From the NCBI GenBank assembly GCA_005217565.1, contig SJCO01000004.1:455586-519585 (forward strand): a stretch of DNA of 64,000 nt. The letters are read 5' to 3'. Numbering within the stretch: position 1 is the first letter of the stretch; every line of letters starts with the position of its first letter. Source of the DNA: Puteibacter caeruleilacunae (GTDB taxonomy: Bacteria; Bacteroidota; Bacteroidia; Bacteroidales; Prolixibacteraceae). The notes below the pieces were generated by a model. That model worked only from the letters and a program-made list of their open reading frames with translations. It was not told where the DNA came from and ran no database searches. Positions 53,655-62,800 of this stretch are shown here, one piece after another. Both the position numbers and the translations under genes were made by a program.

Positions 53655-55604
53655 ATGAGAAAATTCTATTTGTTAGTATGCTTAGTAATCACAGCATCTA
53701 CAATTATGGCCAAAGACTTTAGTCTTAAGTCGCCAAATGAAAAACTACAAATCAACATTTCTGTTGAGAATCAAATCACCTATTCTGTAAGTTTGGATGG
53801 GCAACAGATTTTGAGTCCTTCAGTAATCGATTTAACTATCAATTCTAAAAAGCTCGGTGAAAATGCCAAAGCTCTTAAAGCAAAAACTTCAGTAATAGAT
53901 GAGACATTAACGCCACATGTAAGACAGAAATTCGCTTCATTCAAAAACCATTGTAATGTGCTGACAATTCCTTTTAAAGGTAGGTATGCACTTACCTTCC
54001 GTGCCTATGATGATGGAGTGGCTTATCGATGGAGTACTAGTATGAAAGAAGATGAGGTAATCGTGAACAGCGAGAATGTAAACTTCACCTTTCCTTCAAA
54101 TAATGATGTCTGGTTCCCTGAAGAAACACAGCTTTACACTCACCAGGAGCGCGAATATCTAAGGGTAAAATTATCAGATATCACTCCTGAGCGCTTCGGT
54201 TCTACAGGTATGTTATTGGGAACATCAAATGGGACAAAGGTTTATGTCTCAGAAGCAGATCTTGTAGATTATCCTGGAATGTTCTTACGTGGTGGAGATG
54301 CGCAGTATCAATTACATGGGAAATTTGCTCAATATCCTGATCAGACAAAGCAAAGTACCGACAGAGATGTTGAAGTGATCACCCGTAAGGATTTTATTGC
54401 CAAAACATCAGGAAATAGAACTTACCCTTGGAGATTAATGATCATCACAGAGAATGATGCAGACTTGATTACCAGTGAAATGGTGTACAAATTGGCTGCG
54501 CCTCTAAAGTTAGATGATGTATCATGGATTAAGCCAGGGAAAGTGGCATGGGACTGGTGGAATGCCAACAATATCTATGGCGTAGATTTTAAGTCTGGCG
54601 TTAACACTGAAACCTACAAATACTTTATCGACTTTGCTGCAGAGTACAATCTTGAGTATATTATCCTTGATGAAGGATGGTATCACCTGGAAGATGTATT
54701 GAAGGTAAAGAAAGAGTGTGATGTTCAGGAAATCATCAACTATGGTAAAAAGAAAAATGTTGGTGTTATTCTTTGGGTTACCTGGAAAGCACTTGATGAT
54801 AAGCTTGATGAAGCATTAGCTACATTTGAGAAGTGGGGAGCTAAAGGGGTGAAGGTAGATTTCATGCAGCGCGATGACCAATGGATGGTTCAATACTATC
54901 ATAAAGTAGCTCAGAAATGTGCAGATCATAAATTGTTGGTCGACTTCCACGGATGTTACAAACCAACAGGAATGCGTAGGGCTTACCCTAATGTGATCAC
55001 TCGTGAAGGAATTCATGGAGGAGAGCAGAATAAGTGGACTGATACCAATACACCTGAACATCATGCAACTTTGCCATTCATTCGTATGGTTGCAGGTCCT
55101 ATGGATTATACTCCTGGAGCCATGATCAATGCGACTAAGAAAAACTTCCGCCCTGTTTTCTCAGAGCCAATGGGGCAAGGAACTCGTTGCCATGAGCTTG
55201 CACTATATGTAGTATTCGAGAGTCCGCTTCAAATGCTTAGTGACAATCCTTCAAACTACTATAAAGAGCCTGAGTGTATGCAGTTTTTAGAAGCTGTTCC
55301 TTCTGTTTGGGACGATACACAAGTTCTTCAAGCTAAGGTTTCGGATTATATTGCTGTAGCTCGTAAAAGCGGTGACAAATGGTTTGTTGGAGCTCTTACA
55401 GATTGGGATAAGCGGGAGTTAAAACTTGACTTTAGTTTCCTTCCTGCTGGTGATTATAAAATCAAAATATGGAAAGATGGCATCAACGCCAATCGTCATG
55501 CCGGAGACTATAAAATAGTAGATCAAACAATAACAAACAGTTCAAAATTGAATATTCAACTAGCCCCTGGTGGTGGTTGGGTAGGTATTATTGAAAAGAA
55601 ATAA
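53655..55604 (+). CDS. GH97 glycosidase, likely retaining (alpha-galactosidase-type)
   Basis: A 649-aa exported enzyme. The signal peptide FYLLVCLVITASTIMAKDF is followed by the GH97 N-terminal beta-sandwich (about 22-270; RAYDDGVAYRWST). The catalytic barrel is at about 280-545 and the C-terminal sheet domain at about 550-649. AWDWWN and YIILDEGWY are family landmarks. GVKVDFMQRDDQ places Asp402 where retaining GH97 enzymes (BT1871-like alpha-galactosidases) have their nucleophile, whereas SusB-type inverting alpha-glucosidases lack it. So alpha-galactoside cleavage with retention is the better guess. Not part of a SusCD operon here. Confidence 0.85.
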   Translation: MRKFYLLVCLVITASTIMAKDFSLKSPNEKLQINISVENQITYSVSLDGQQILSPSVIDLTINSKKLGENAKALKAKTSVIDETLTPHVRQKFASFKNHCNVLTIPFKGRYALTFRAYDDGVAYRWSTSMKEDEVIVNSENVNFTFPSNNDVWFPEETQLYTHQEREYLRVKLSDITPERFGSTGMLLGTSNGTKVYVSEADLVDYPGMFLRGGDAQYQLHGKFAQYPDQTKQSTDRDVEVITRKDFIAKTSGNRTYPWRLMIITENDADLITSEMVYKLAAPLKLDDVSWIKPGKVAWDWWNANNIYGVDFKSGVNTETYKYFIDFAAEYNLEYIILDEGWYHLEDVLKVKKECDVQEIINYGKKKNVGVILWVTWKALDDKLDEALATFEKWGAKGVKVDFMQRDDQWMVQYYHKVAQKCADHKLLVDFHGCYKPTGMRRAYPNVITREGIHGGEQNKWTDTNTPEHHATLPFIRMVAGPMDYTPGAMINATKKNFRPVFSEPMGQGTRCHELALYVVFESPLQMLSDNPSNYYKEPECMQFLEAVPSVWDDTQVLQAKVSDYIAVARKSGDKWFVGALTDWDKRELKLDFSFLPAGDYKIKIWKDGINANRHAGDYKIVDQTITNSSKLNIQLAPGGGWVGIIEKK

Positions 55605-55623
55605 TAACCACAAATAATATTTG

Positions 55624-55661
55624 AAACGCCTTGTTGGAACTTCCAGCAAGGCGTTTTTTAT
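55624..55661 (+). terminator. GH97 terminator
   Basis: AAACGCCTTGTTGGAA / TTCCAGCAAGGCGTTTTTT: a 16-bp near-perfect stem with a one-base loop, 20 bases after the GH97 stop. Also usable by the convergent reductase gene at 55673. Confidence 0.9.
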
Positions 55662-55672
55662 AGATTAAAACT

Positions 55673-56680
55673 CTAAGTAATCTTCTTGTAATACTCCACT
55701 CGCTTACCATCAACATGTTTCGCCATTTTAGCAATCAGTGCTAGTCGTTCTTCCTCACTCATATTAACCAAGCGCTTAGCAAATGTCACCTTCTCTCGAA
55801 CCAAATCAGCTGTTTCAGCCCCTGTAATCAAAACACTAATTGGCAACGACCAAGCAAAACGTAAAGCCTCTTCTACCGACATATAATTTGGAATAACAGG
55901 ATTATCAGTTTTCCATACTTGTCGCTCTTTCATATGCTTCTGTTCAAAAAAACGACCGTCAGCTAATGTTTTCATCGCTAATACACCTAGATTATAATTT
56001 AGTGCCTGCGGAATAACCTTTTGTATAAAGCTGTCATAGCTTCCTGCATCAACAACATTGATCGGCATCTGCACTGTAGAGAATAATCCACTTTTCCCAG
56101 CCTGCTCTAACATGCGTAAATGGGCATAGGGATTTTGATGTCCCGTAAAACCGATATACTTTGCCTTACCTTCTTTCAAGGCTTCTTCAGCAAGCTTCAA
56201 CACTCCATTCTGTATGCGACCATCAACATCTTTAGGTGATCTCAAAGAATGAATCTGCCAAAGATCCACATAATCACACTTCATTCGTCGAAGCGATTCC
56301 TCCAATTCCTGACGTGCTGTAGCATAACTAATAGCAGTACTCTTGGTCATGATAAACACCTGTTCGCGATACTTCGGCACCAAATACTCACCATACCTTA
56401 ACTCTGAGGCTCCCTTTCCATAACTATATGCCGTATCAAAAAAGCGAATTCCCAGCTCCACTGCTGTTTCAACCACCTCTTGGGCATCTCTCAAGGTAGT
56501 CCACCCAACATGAAAACCTCCAAGTCCTAGCATAGTCACCTCCTCTCCTGTATTTCCAAGTTTTCTTAGAGGTAGAATTTCTCCTATGCTATCTTCGGCA
56601 CTTGCCTTACCTTGCCAAGGAAGCATTACTCCTGATGTTAAAAGAGCTAAGGTTTGTAAAAAATCGCGACGATTAGCCAT
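55673..56680 (-). CDS. aldo/keto reductase with Tat-type signal
   Basis: A 335-aa oxidoreductase. The N-terminus NRRDFLQTLALLTSGVML is a twin-arginine signal, so the folded, cofactor-loaded protein is exported. The AKR tetrad is present: Asp82 and Tyr87 (FFDTAYSYG), Lys113 (MTKS) and His144 (WQIHS). The C-terminal NADPH-binding part has SLPISVLITGAETADLV. Such Tat-exported AKRs of Bacteroidota are of unknown substrate. Its gene is flanked by two similar CCTTG-TGG palindromic terminators. Confidence 0.88.
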   Translation of the reverse strand: MANRRDFLQTLALLTSGVMLPWQGKASAEDSIGEILPLRKLGNTGEEVTMLGLGGFHVGWTTLRDAQEVVETAVELGIRFFDTAYSYGKGASELRYGEYLVPKYREQVFIMTKSTAISYATARQELEESLRRMKCDYVDLWQIHSLRSPKDVDGRIQNGVLKLAEEALKEGKAKYIGFTGHQNPYAHLRMLEQAGKSGLFSTVQMPINVVDAGSYDSFIQKVIPQALNYNLGVLAMKTLADGRFFEQKHMKERQVWKTDNPVIPNYMSVEEALRFAWSLPISVLITGAETADLVREKVTFAKRLVNMSEEERLALIAKMAKHVDGKRVEYYKKIT

Positions 56681-56772
56681 GGTACAAGATTTTATTCTTT
56701 ATGTAATCACTACGCAAAAACAATGAAATTGTTCGAAATAAAACGTTGAAGATCTTGTAGGGTACAACACAT

Positions 56773-56808
56773 AAAAAAACCTTGCTGGAATTCCCAACAA
56801 GGTTTTTT
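56773..56808 (-). terminator. terminator of the PorE-like gene
   Basis: AAAAAACCTTGCTGGAATTCCCAACAAGGTTTTTT: near-perfect palindrome, 20 bases downstream of the stop at 56827 on the minus strand. Its stem resembles that of the terminator at 55624. Confidence 0.88.
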
Positions 56809-56826
56809 CTTAGAATAATAAATAAG

Positions 56827-58881
56827 TTAATCTAAACATCCTTTATAGAACTCTTTTGGAAGCAATATTAATGGAATAATATCCCCTGCATCAAATGCTG
56901 AAGGATCAAAAATATTACTATCAGCTTCATCAAGATAAAGCGATGTGATTTTAAATTCAGTTCTCCTGTTAGCTTGATGCTCTTCTTCAGTACATTCGAC
57001 TCCATCAGCACATCTATTCACCAACATTGTTTCACCATATCCCTTGGCTGTAATTCTTTTGGGATCAATTCCTCTCATGATGATATATCGCACTGCAGCC
57101 TCTGCTCTACGTTGAGATAGATCAATATTATATTGAAAAGATGCTCGACAGTCGGTATGCGAACCTAACTCTACGTTGATTGGATATTGTTTAAGTAGTC
57201 GTACTAGATTTTCCAGTGGAGGTTTGGCATCCTCTCTAATGAATGACTTATCTAAATCGTAATAGATATTTTCAACAGCAAACACTTCATTAATTTCGTA
57301 CTTGTGTAACAAGAGGTCTCTAGGTGTTGACATTTTTGTTACAGTATCCTCTTCTGTTGCCTGAAAGCCTAAACAATCATGGAAATAACCATTCTTCATT
57401 GCTTTTGCAATATAATGATCCCCTCGATCTACTTCTGTCTCGAAATAACCTTGTTCATCAGTCTTTAAAACTAACACTTGATTTTCATTTGCATTAAGAA
57501 AAAACACAGAAGCATCATTAATCGGTTCTAGAGTGTTTTGATCTTTCACATACCCACTTACGATCAGAGGCTGTTCGATATCAACTATTTCGCCAGAATT
57601 CTGGAAATTTCGAAATACGTAAATATCATCAGATCCTTTTCCACCTTCACGATTAGAACTGAAAAGTCCTTCTTTCATTCCTTCATTAAACACGATTGAA
57701 AAATCATCATATGACGAATTCAGTGGTTTTTGGAGATTACGAACATTAAAACATTTCTGACCATTTATTTTACACTCAAACAGATCCAATCCTCCGTAAC
57801 CGACATGACCATCCGAAGAAAAGAAAACCGTTTCTTCATCAGCCCAATATGGAAAAACCTCATCTCCGAAGGTATTAATTTCTTCGCCAAGATTTACCAA
57901 TTCACTCCACTCTCCATTCTTGAATTCAGAAACGTAAAGATCACTTTCCCCATAACCTCCTGGTTTATCTGAAGAAACAATCAATTTATTACCATCAGGA
58001 GATAAAGTGGCATGTCCTAATGAATAATGATCATCATTGTATGGAAAAGATTTAAATTTAATCTTCTCATTATCATTATATTCTCCATAGAATAGTTTCA
58101 TATTGTGCGTTCGATAGTTAGCACTATCCTTCTGAACACGATCTCCTACTGCACGAGTTATGAAAACTTGCTTACGGTCGGTGCTAAAACAAACTGGCCC
58201 ATCATGAAACTCATGATTAAAAGCTCCAGAAGCAGCTTTAACCTCCTTCATTTGATTCCAATAATCCTTATACAATGATGGTTCAACCTCATAAAGATCA
58301 AGATAGCCAAAATTTGTCCAGTGATAAATATCTCTTTTCAGATAACTATATTTACGGTCTGACGCAAACAATATACTTCCGTTGAAAAAAGTTGGTGCAA
58401 AATCGGCACATTCAGAATTTATCTCATGAACGTTACGAATTTCCGCTGACGGAATTTTTGCATTCCAATCTGCAACGATACGACAGTGTTCTGCATACTC
58501 TTGACCACGAATATCATTAGGCACAAGTTTGACATATTTAGTAAATGCATCAGCAGCCTTATCATATTCACCTAAAACACGGTATGCAACACCTAGATAA
58601 TAGTAATTTTTAGGATTTGTATTTTCAAATTCTATTGCCCTACTATACCAAGATCTTGCTTCTGCCATATTATTCATCATTCTATAGCAATTGGCCATTC
58701 CTGTAGTTGCTTGCTGCTTGGTTTGTTCATCATTCGAATCTACAGCTCTTTCGTAAAATCGGATAGCTTTACCATATTGATATTGTTCAAACAACTTATC
58801 AGCCTTCTTAAGCTGCGCGTAAACCTGCAACTGACATCCCAATAATAACAATAGGAATATGAATATTTGATTTCTCTTCAT
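56827..58881 (-). CDS. PorE-like TPR/PD40/OmpA lipoprotein
   Basis: A 684-aa envelope protein. The N-terminus (LLLLLGCQLQVYAQ) can be read as a lipoprotein signal (LLGC). TPR repeats are at about 25-135 (NYYYLGVAYRVLGEYDKAAD). A WD40/PD40 propeller is at about 150-430 (LFASDRKYSY, TLSPDGNKLIVSSDKPGG, VFFSSDGHVGYGG, LFSSNREGGKG). A carboxypeptidase-like domain is at about 440-510 and an OmpA-like peptidoglycan-binding domain at about 560-675 (ELGSHTDCRASFQYN, LSQRRAEAAVRYI). This is the domain order of PorE, the T9SS component that anchors the complex to peptidoglycan. It is last in an operon with PorP/SprF and a giant T9SS cargo. Confidence 0.85.
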   Translation of the reverse strand: MKRNQIFIFLLLLLGCQLQVYAQLKKADKLFEQYQYGKAIRFYERAVDSNDEQTKQQATTGMANCYRMMNNMAEARSWYSRAIEFENTNPKNYYYLGVAYRVLGEYDKAADAFTKYVKLVPNDIRGQEYAEHCRIVADWNAKIPSAEIRNVHEINSECADFAPTFFNGSILFASDRKYSYLKRDIYHWTNFGYLDLYEVEPSLYKDYWNQMKEVKAASGAFNHEFHDGPVCFSTDRKQVFITRAVGDRVQKDSANYRTHNMKLFYGEYNDNEKIKFKSFPYNDDHYSLGHATLSPDGNKLIVSSDKPGGYGESDLYVSEFKNGEWSELVNLGEEINTFGDEVFPYWADEETVFFSSDGHVGYGGLDLFECKINGQKCFNVRNLQKPLNSSYDDFSIVFNEGMKEGLFSSNREGGKGSDDIYVFRNFQNSGEIVDIEQPLIVSGYVKDQNTLEPINDASVFFLNANENQVLVLKTDEQGYFETEVDRGDHYIAKAMKNGYFHDCLGFQATEEDTVTKMSTPRDLLLHKYEINEVFAVENIYYDLDKSFIREDAKPPLENLVRLLKQYPINVELGSHTDCRASFQYNIDLSQRRAEAAVRYIIMRGIDPKRITAKGYGETMLVNRCADGVECTEEEHQANRRTEFKITSLYLDEADSNIFDPSAFDAGDIIPLILLPKEFYKGCLD

Positions 58882-58902
58882 TTTTTCAGCTTTTTAGGTT
58901 AA

Positions 58903-59805
58903 TTAAAAGTATCGAGGTGTTTTCATTCGCCCTTTAAACAGATTAAGTGCAAATTCAAGGCGAATTTCATGTGATCCATTATTAAAATGGTTCAACTCAT
59001 TAAAATAATGATCGTACGAATAACCAATCCTCAATTGATCACTGATCCCAAATTCGGTTAAAAATGTTACAGCTTTTTCTGTTCTATAGGCTGCTCCTAC
59101 CATAAACCTATTATTAAAAAGCACACAAGCAGTCAGATCTACTTGAACAGGCGAATCTTCCACATATTTTGCCAGAAACGATGGACGGAATACAACACTC
59201 TCATTCAAAGGAACTGCCAATCCACTCATCAGATAAAAGTGTTTTGCCAATTTGCTCATTGCATTATCGTCAAGATCATACTCATTCTCTAATAGCTGTT
59301 TTGACGATAATCCAGCAAAAAATCTATCGGATTGATAATAGATACCAACATTGACATCAGGCAATACCTTTTTTTGCTCTGTTGGCAAGAATACCTGATC
59401 ATTAGGATCAACATTCATCTTTGCCCAATCAAAATCAAAATTTTTCAATCCTGCCTGGATACCAAACGAAAGGCTTCTACGCCCCATTAAAAGGCGATAA
59501 GCATAACTTACCATGAAACCATTATTTATGGTAGGACCTAATGCATCTCTAAAAATATACAGTCCTAATCCAACCTTACGATTTCTCATTGCTGCATGTG
59601 CACTTGCAGTAAATGTTTCTGGTGCTCCATCCATGCTAACCCATTGGCTTCGATTAATCAAGGTTACATTTAAATGCTCCCGGCTACCAGCATATGCTGG
59701 ATTTACTAATAGCTTATTGTAGGTATACTGGGTAAACAACGGATCCTGCTGTGCAAATGCAGTGACTCCCAATAGTACAATTAGTATTGTTAGTAATCTT
59801 TTCAT
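58903..59805 (-). CDS. PorP/SprF-family T9SS outer-membrane protein
   Basis: A 300-aa outer-membrane beta-barrel protein. A signal peptide (RLLTILIVLLGVTAFAQ) is followed by the hallmark QDPLFTQYTYNKLLVNPAYAG (split, about 19-39). MSYAYR-type strands and RIGYSYDHYFNELNHFNNGSHEIRL (split, about 265-290) are typical of the C-terminal half of PorP/SprF. SprF-type proteins are needed for secretion or attachment of a particular large cargo such as SprB, which is often the adjacent gene. Here the neighbour upstream is a giant cell-surface protein with a type B sorting domain. Confidence 0.93.
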   Translation of the reverse strand: MKRLLTILIVLLGVTAFAQQDPLFTQYTYNKLLVNPAYAGSREHLNVTLINRSQWVSMDGAPETFTASAHAAMRNRKVGLGLYIFRDALGPTINNGFMVSYAYRLLMGRRSLSFGIQAGLKNFDFDWAKMNVDPNDQVFLPTEQKKVLPDVNVGIYYQSDRFFAGLSSKQLLENEYDLDDNAMSKLAKHFYLMSGLAVPLNESVVFRPSFLAKYVEDSPVQVDLTACVLFNNRFMVGAAYRTEKAVTFLTEFGISDQLRIGYSYDHYFNELNHFNNGSHEIRLEFALNLFKGRMKTPRYF

Positions 59806-59821
59806 TTCTTCTATTTTCGGT

Positions 59822-59853
59822 ATCGCTGGTGCTGATAATATAGCACCAGCGAT
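59822..59853. promoter_or_regulatory. perfect hairpin between the giant surface protein and PorP/SprF genes
   Basis: ATCGCTGGTGCT (59822-59833) is the exact reverse complement of AGCACCAGCGAT (59842-59853); 8-base loop, no T-run on the minus strand. In the 73-base gap of an apparent operon, so probably an mRNA processing or attenuation structure. Confidence 0.75.
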
Positions 59854-59878
59854 ATTAATAATTGAAACTTTCTAATCT

Positions 59879-62800
59879 CTACTTACGACTTGTCATTACT
59901 TGAATCCATCCAGAATATTTCTTCACATCTGGAATTATTAACACATAATAATAAGTCCCATCAACTACTTTTGCTCCATGTTTATTGGTTCCATCCCATG
60001 CGACGTCTTCATTGTTATAATTATTAAATCGCTTGATTTCATCTCCCCAACGATTAAAAATTATCACCTCATTTTCTGGGAACTTATCGATGCCTTTCAG
60101 TTTCCAAGTATCATTGACACCATCTCCATTTGGAGATATACCATTCTTTATATTTAAAAGATTATCTGCCGACTCTTCAACATAAATCTGTTTCTGAATG
60201 GTTGTCTGACAATCCGTCTCAACATCTGTAACAGTTAGTTCAAAAATTGTTGTTTCTGTTAACTCTACAGTACTGGCAACTTTTGCATTATTGTTTGGTA
60301 CCAAAGGTGCAGGACTCCAAGAGTAAACGTAATTACCAGAACCACCCTCTACATCTGCCCATAGCATGGCCTCAGTACCTCCATAAATGGTATCTATTGC
60401 TGTAGTTGTAACAATCAATGGTTCATGATAGTGTATGTACATAGTTGATGTCACTTCTTGATCACCACAAGCATCAACACCTCTTGCAGTCAAGTTCATA
60501 ACTACCATTCCTTTTTCACCTTCTTCAGGAATATAAGTAGGCTGCATCGTATTCTCGTCAACCAATTCTCCATCTCCTGATGTAGTCCAAAGGATACTTT
60601 CATAATGGTTAGCTGAAGCCATATCAATCTGCACATCCTCTCCAAAACATGCAGTAACATCAGGACCAGCATTAGCTTCCACCATTGGATCAATTGTTAG
60701 CTGCATTGAAGACTCAACAGAAGCGCAACCAGAACTAACAGTTAATGTCAATGTTACAACTCTATCAAGAATATCACTTGTACTTGGTGTATAAATTGGA
60801 TTCAGTTTTGAAGAATTATCAAATGAGCCTCCTCCTGATGTGGACCAACTCAACGAAGTATAATCCTTAGCTGTAGCAGTAGTCGATACGAAAGTAGAGT
60901 TAGAACAAATAGAAGAATCATCTCCTGCATATGCATCAAGTCCCTGTACATCGTACGTTACAATTACAAACTGTATACAAGTGAACTGATTTCCATACGG
61001 ATCCTCTGCAATCCACTCGATTCTATTGACTCCAACAGCAAAATTGTAGACATCACCAGGATGCTGAACCTCTGACATAGTATTGTCGGGATTATATACA
61101 ACGTACGTAATAACGACATCCTCTCCACTATTATCAGTTGCAGTTGGTACCACTGGAGCAAATGTTGCCTCACAAGTTAATGTGCTAGCTTCAACAGATA
61201 TTTCCTCTGGGCAATCCATATCAGGCACCTGCTCATCACTTACTGTAACAAGGAAGGTACATTCTGATTTTTGTCCACTTTCGATCTCCTTGTAAGTATA
61301 AGTAACTGTACTTGTACCCATAGCAAATTCATAACCACTCACATCGTCATTTCCACTATTCACTGAGTTATTAGGATTCTTAACCACCCAAGTTAACTCT
61401 GCTGGACAATTTTGTCCTGCCAATGCTGGAGACAAGCTTTTCGCCGGAGATGTCCAAGTAGCCCTACCGTTATCTGTCGCTTGCATCATATTGCCTGGAC
61501 AAACAATAATTGGATTTTCTGTATCGATAACTTTAATTGTAAAACCACATACAGCGGTATTTCCTGCAGCATCTGTAGCTGTGTATTCGATCTCATAGTC
61601 TCCAGATTCCAGTAAACTTCCTTGAGCAGGACCTTTCGTCTGTGCTACATTCACCTCTGAGCAATTGTCTTTAGCAACAGGAATACTCCATATTGCTCCT
61701 GCTTTACAATTATCTGGCATAAGACCGATTGTAAAGATTGTTCCCGAAGGACAGTTTACAAATTCAGGAGTCTCATTGTCTACAACTTCAATAGTTATTG
61801 TTGCAGAAGTTTCGTTACCTCCTTCGTCGGTTGCTGTCCAGATAACTTCTGTAATACCAACAGGAAATACTGCTCCTTTTAATGAATTTGGATTACCCCA
61901 CGCACCAAAATTATGACTTACGCGAACCTTATTATTACAGCCTGTTGCATGTGCATCCAACTGCTCATCTGGCACAACGTATCCACAAATACCAGCACTA
62001 ATTTCAAAGTTAAATTGATTGCCTGGAATAGTCAATGCAGGCTTATCAGCAATACTTATTTCCATTTGATCTGCAAGCTCTGGGCATAAGCCTTTTCCTT
62101 TCACAGTAAGGGTAATTGTTACAACACCTGTCTCATTAATTTCTGGCTGGTAAACTGGCGCCAAAGAATTTGTATTTTCTAAGTTTCCGTTACCATCATG
62201 AGTCCACACAAATGATTCATATTCTGTAGCAAAAGCATCTAAAATCTGATATGATTCTCCCATACAAATTGATGCATCTAAACCTGCGTCAACAGTTCCT
62301 TCTGGTCTAATAGTAAGCACCATCATATCCGATAACACTTCCTCTACTCCAACTCCAGTCACTGTTAATGTCAATTGAATCTGACCATCTTCAATATCTG
62401 CATCACTTGGCAGATACTCTGCATCAAGTCTAGTCGGATCATCGAATGAACCGGTTCCTGTGGTAGTCCATTTTGCCGCAGTAAAATTAGTTGCAACACC
62501 TTTTAAAACATATCCTCCATGAGTAGAACAAATAGTTGCATCATCTCCTGCTGAAACCGTCATTGCCCCATTAATACCAAAGTTGGCACTGGTAATTCTT
62601 GCATCTGTTGTTGTGATCTCAAGAATACCATCAATAGTACCATCACTACCGGGATCTGGTCCTATTTGCTCCCCTGTAGAGGTCCATCCATCAGGATAAG
62701 TAGCTGCCGACAAGGTTACACCTTTAATTTGCTCTCTATTAGTTATTATCAATTTAAAATGACTGTTTTCTTCTAATCCATCAACCTGTGTAAACTCATA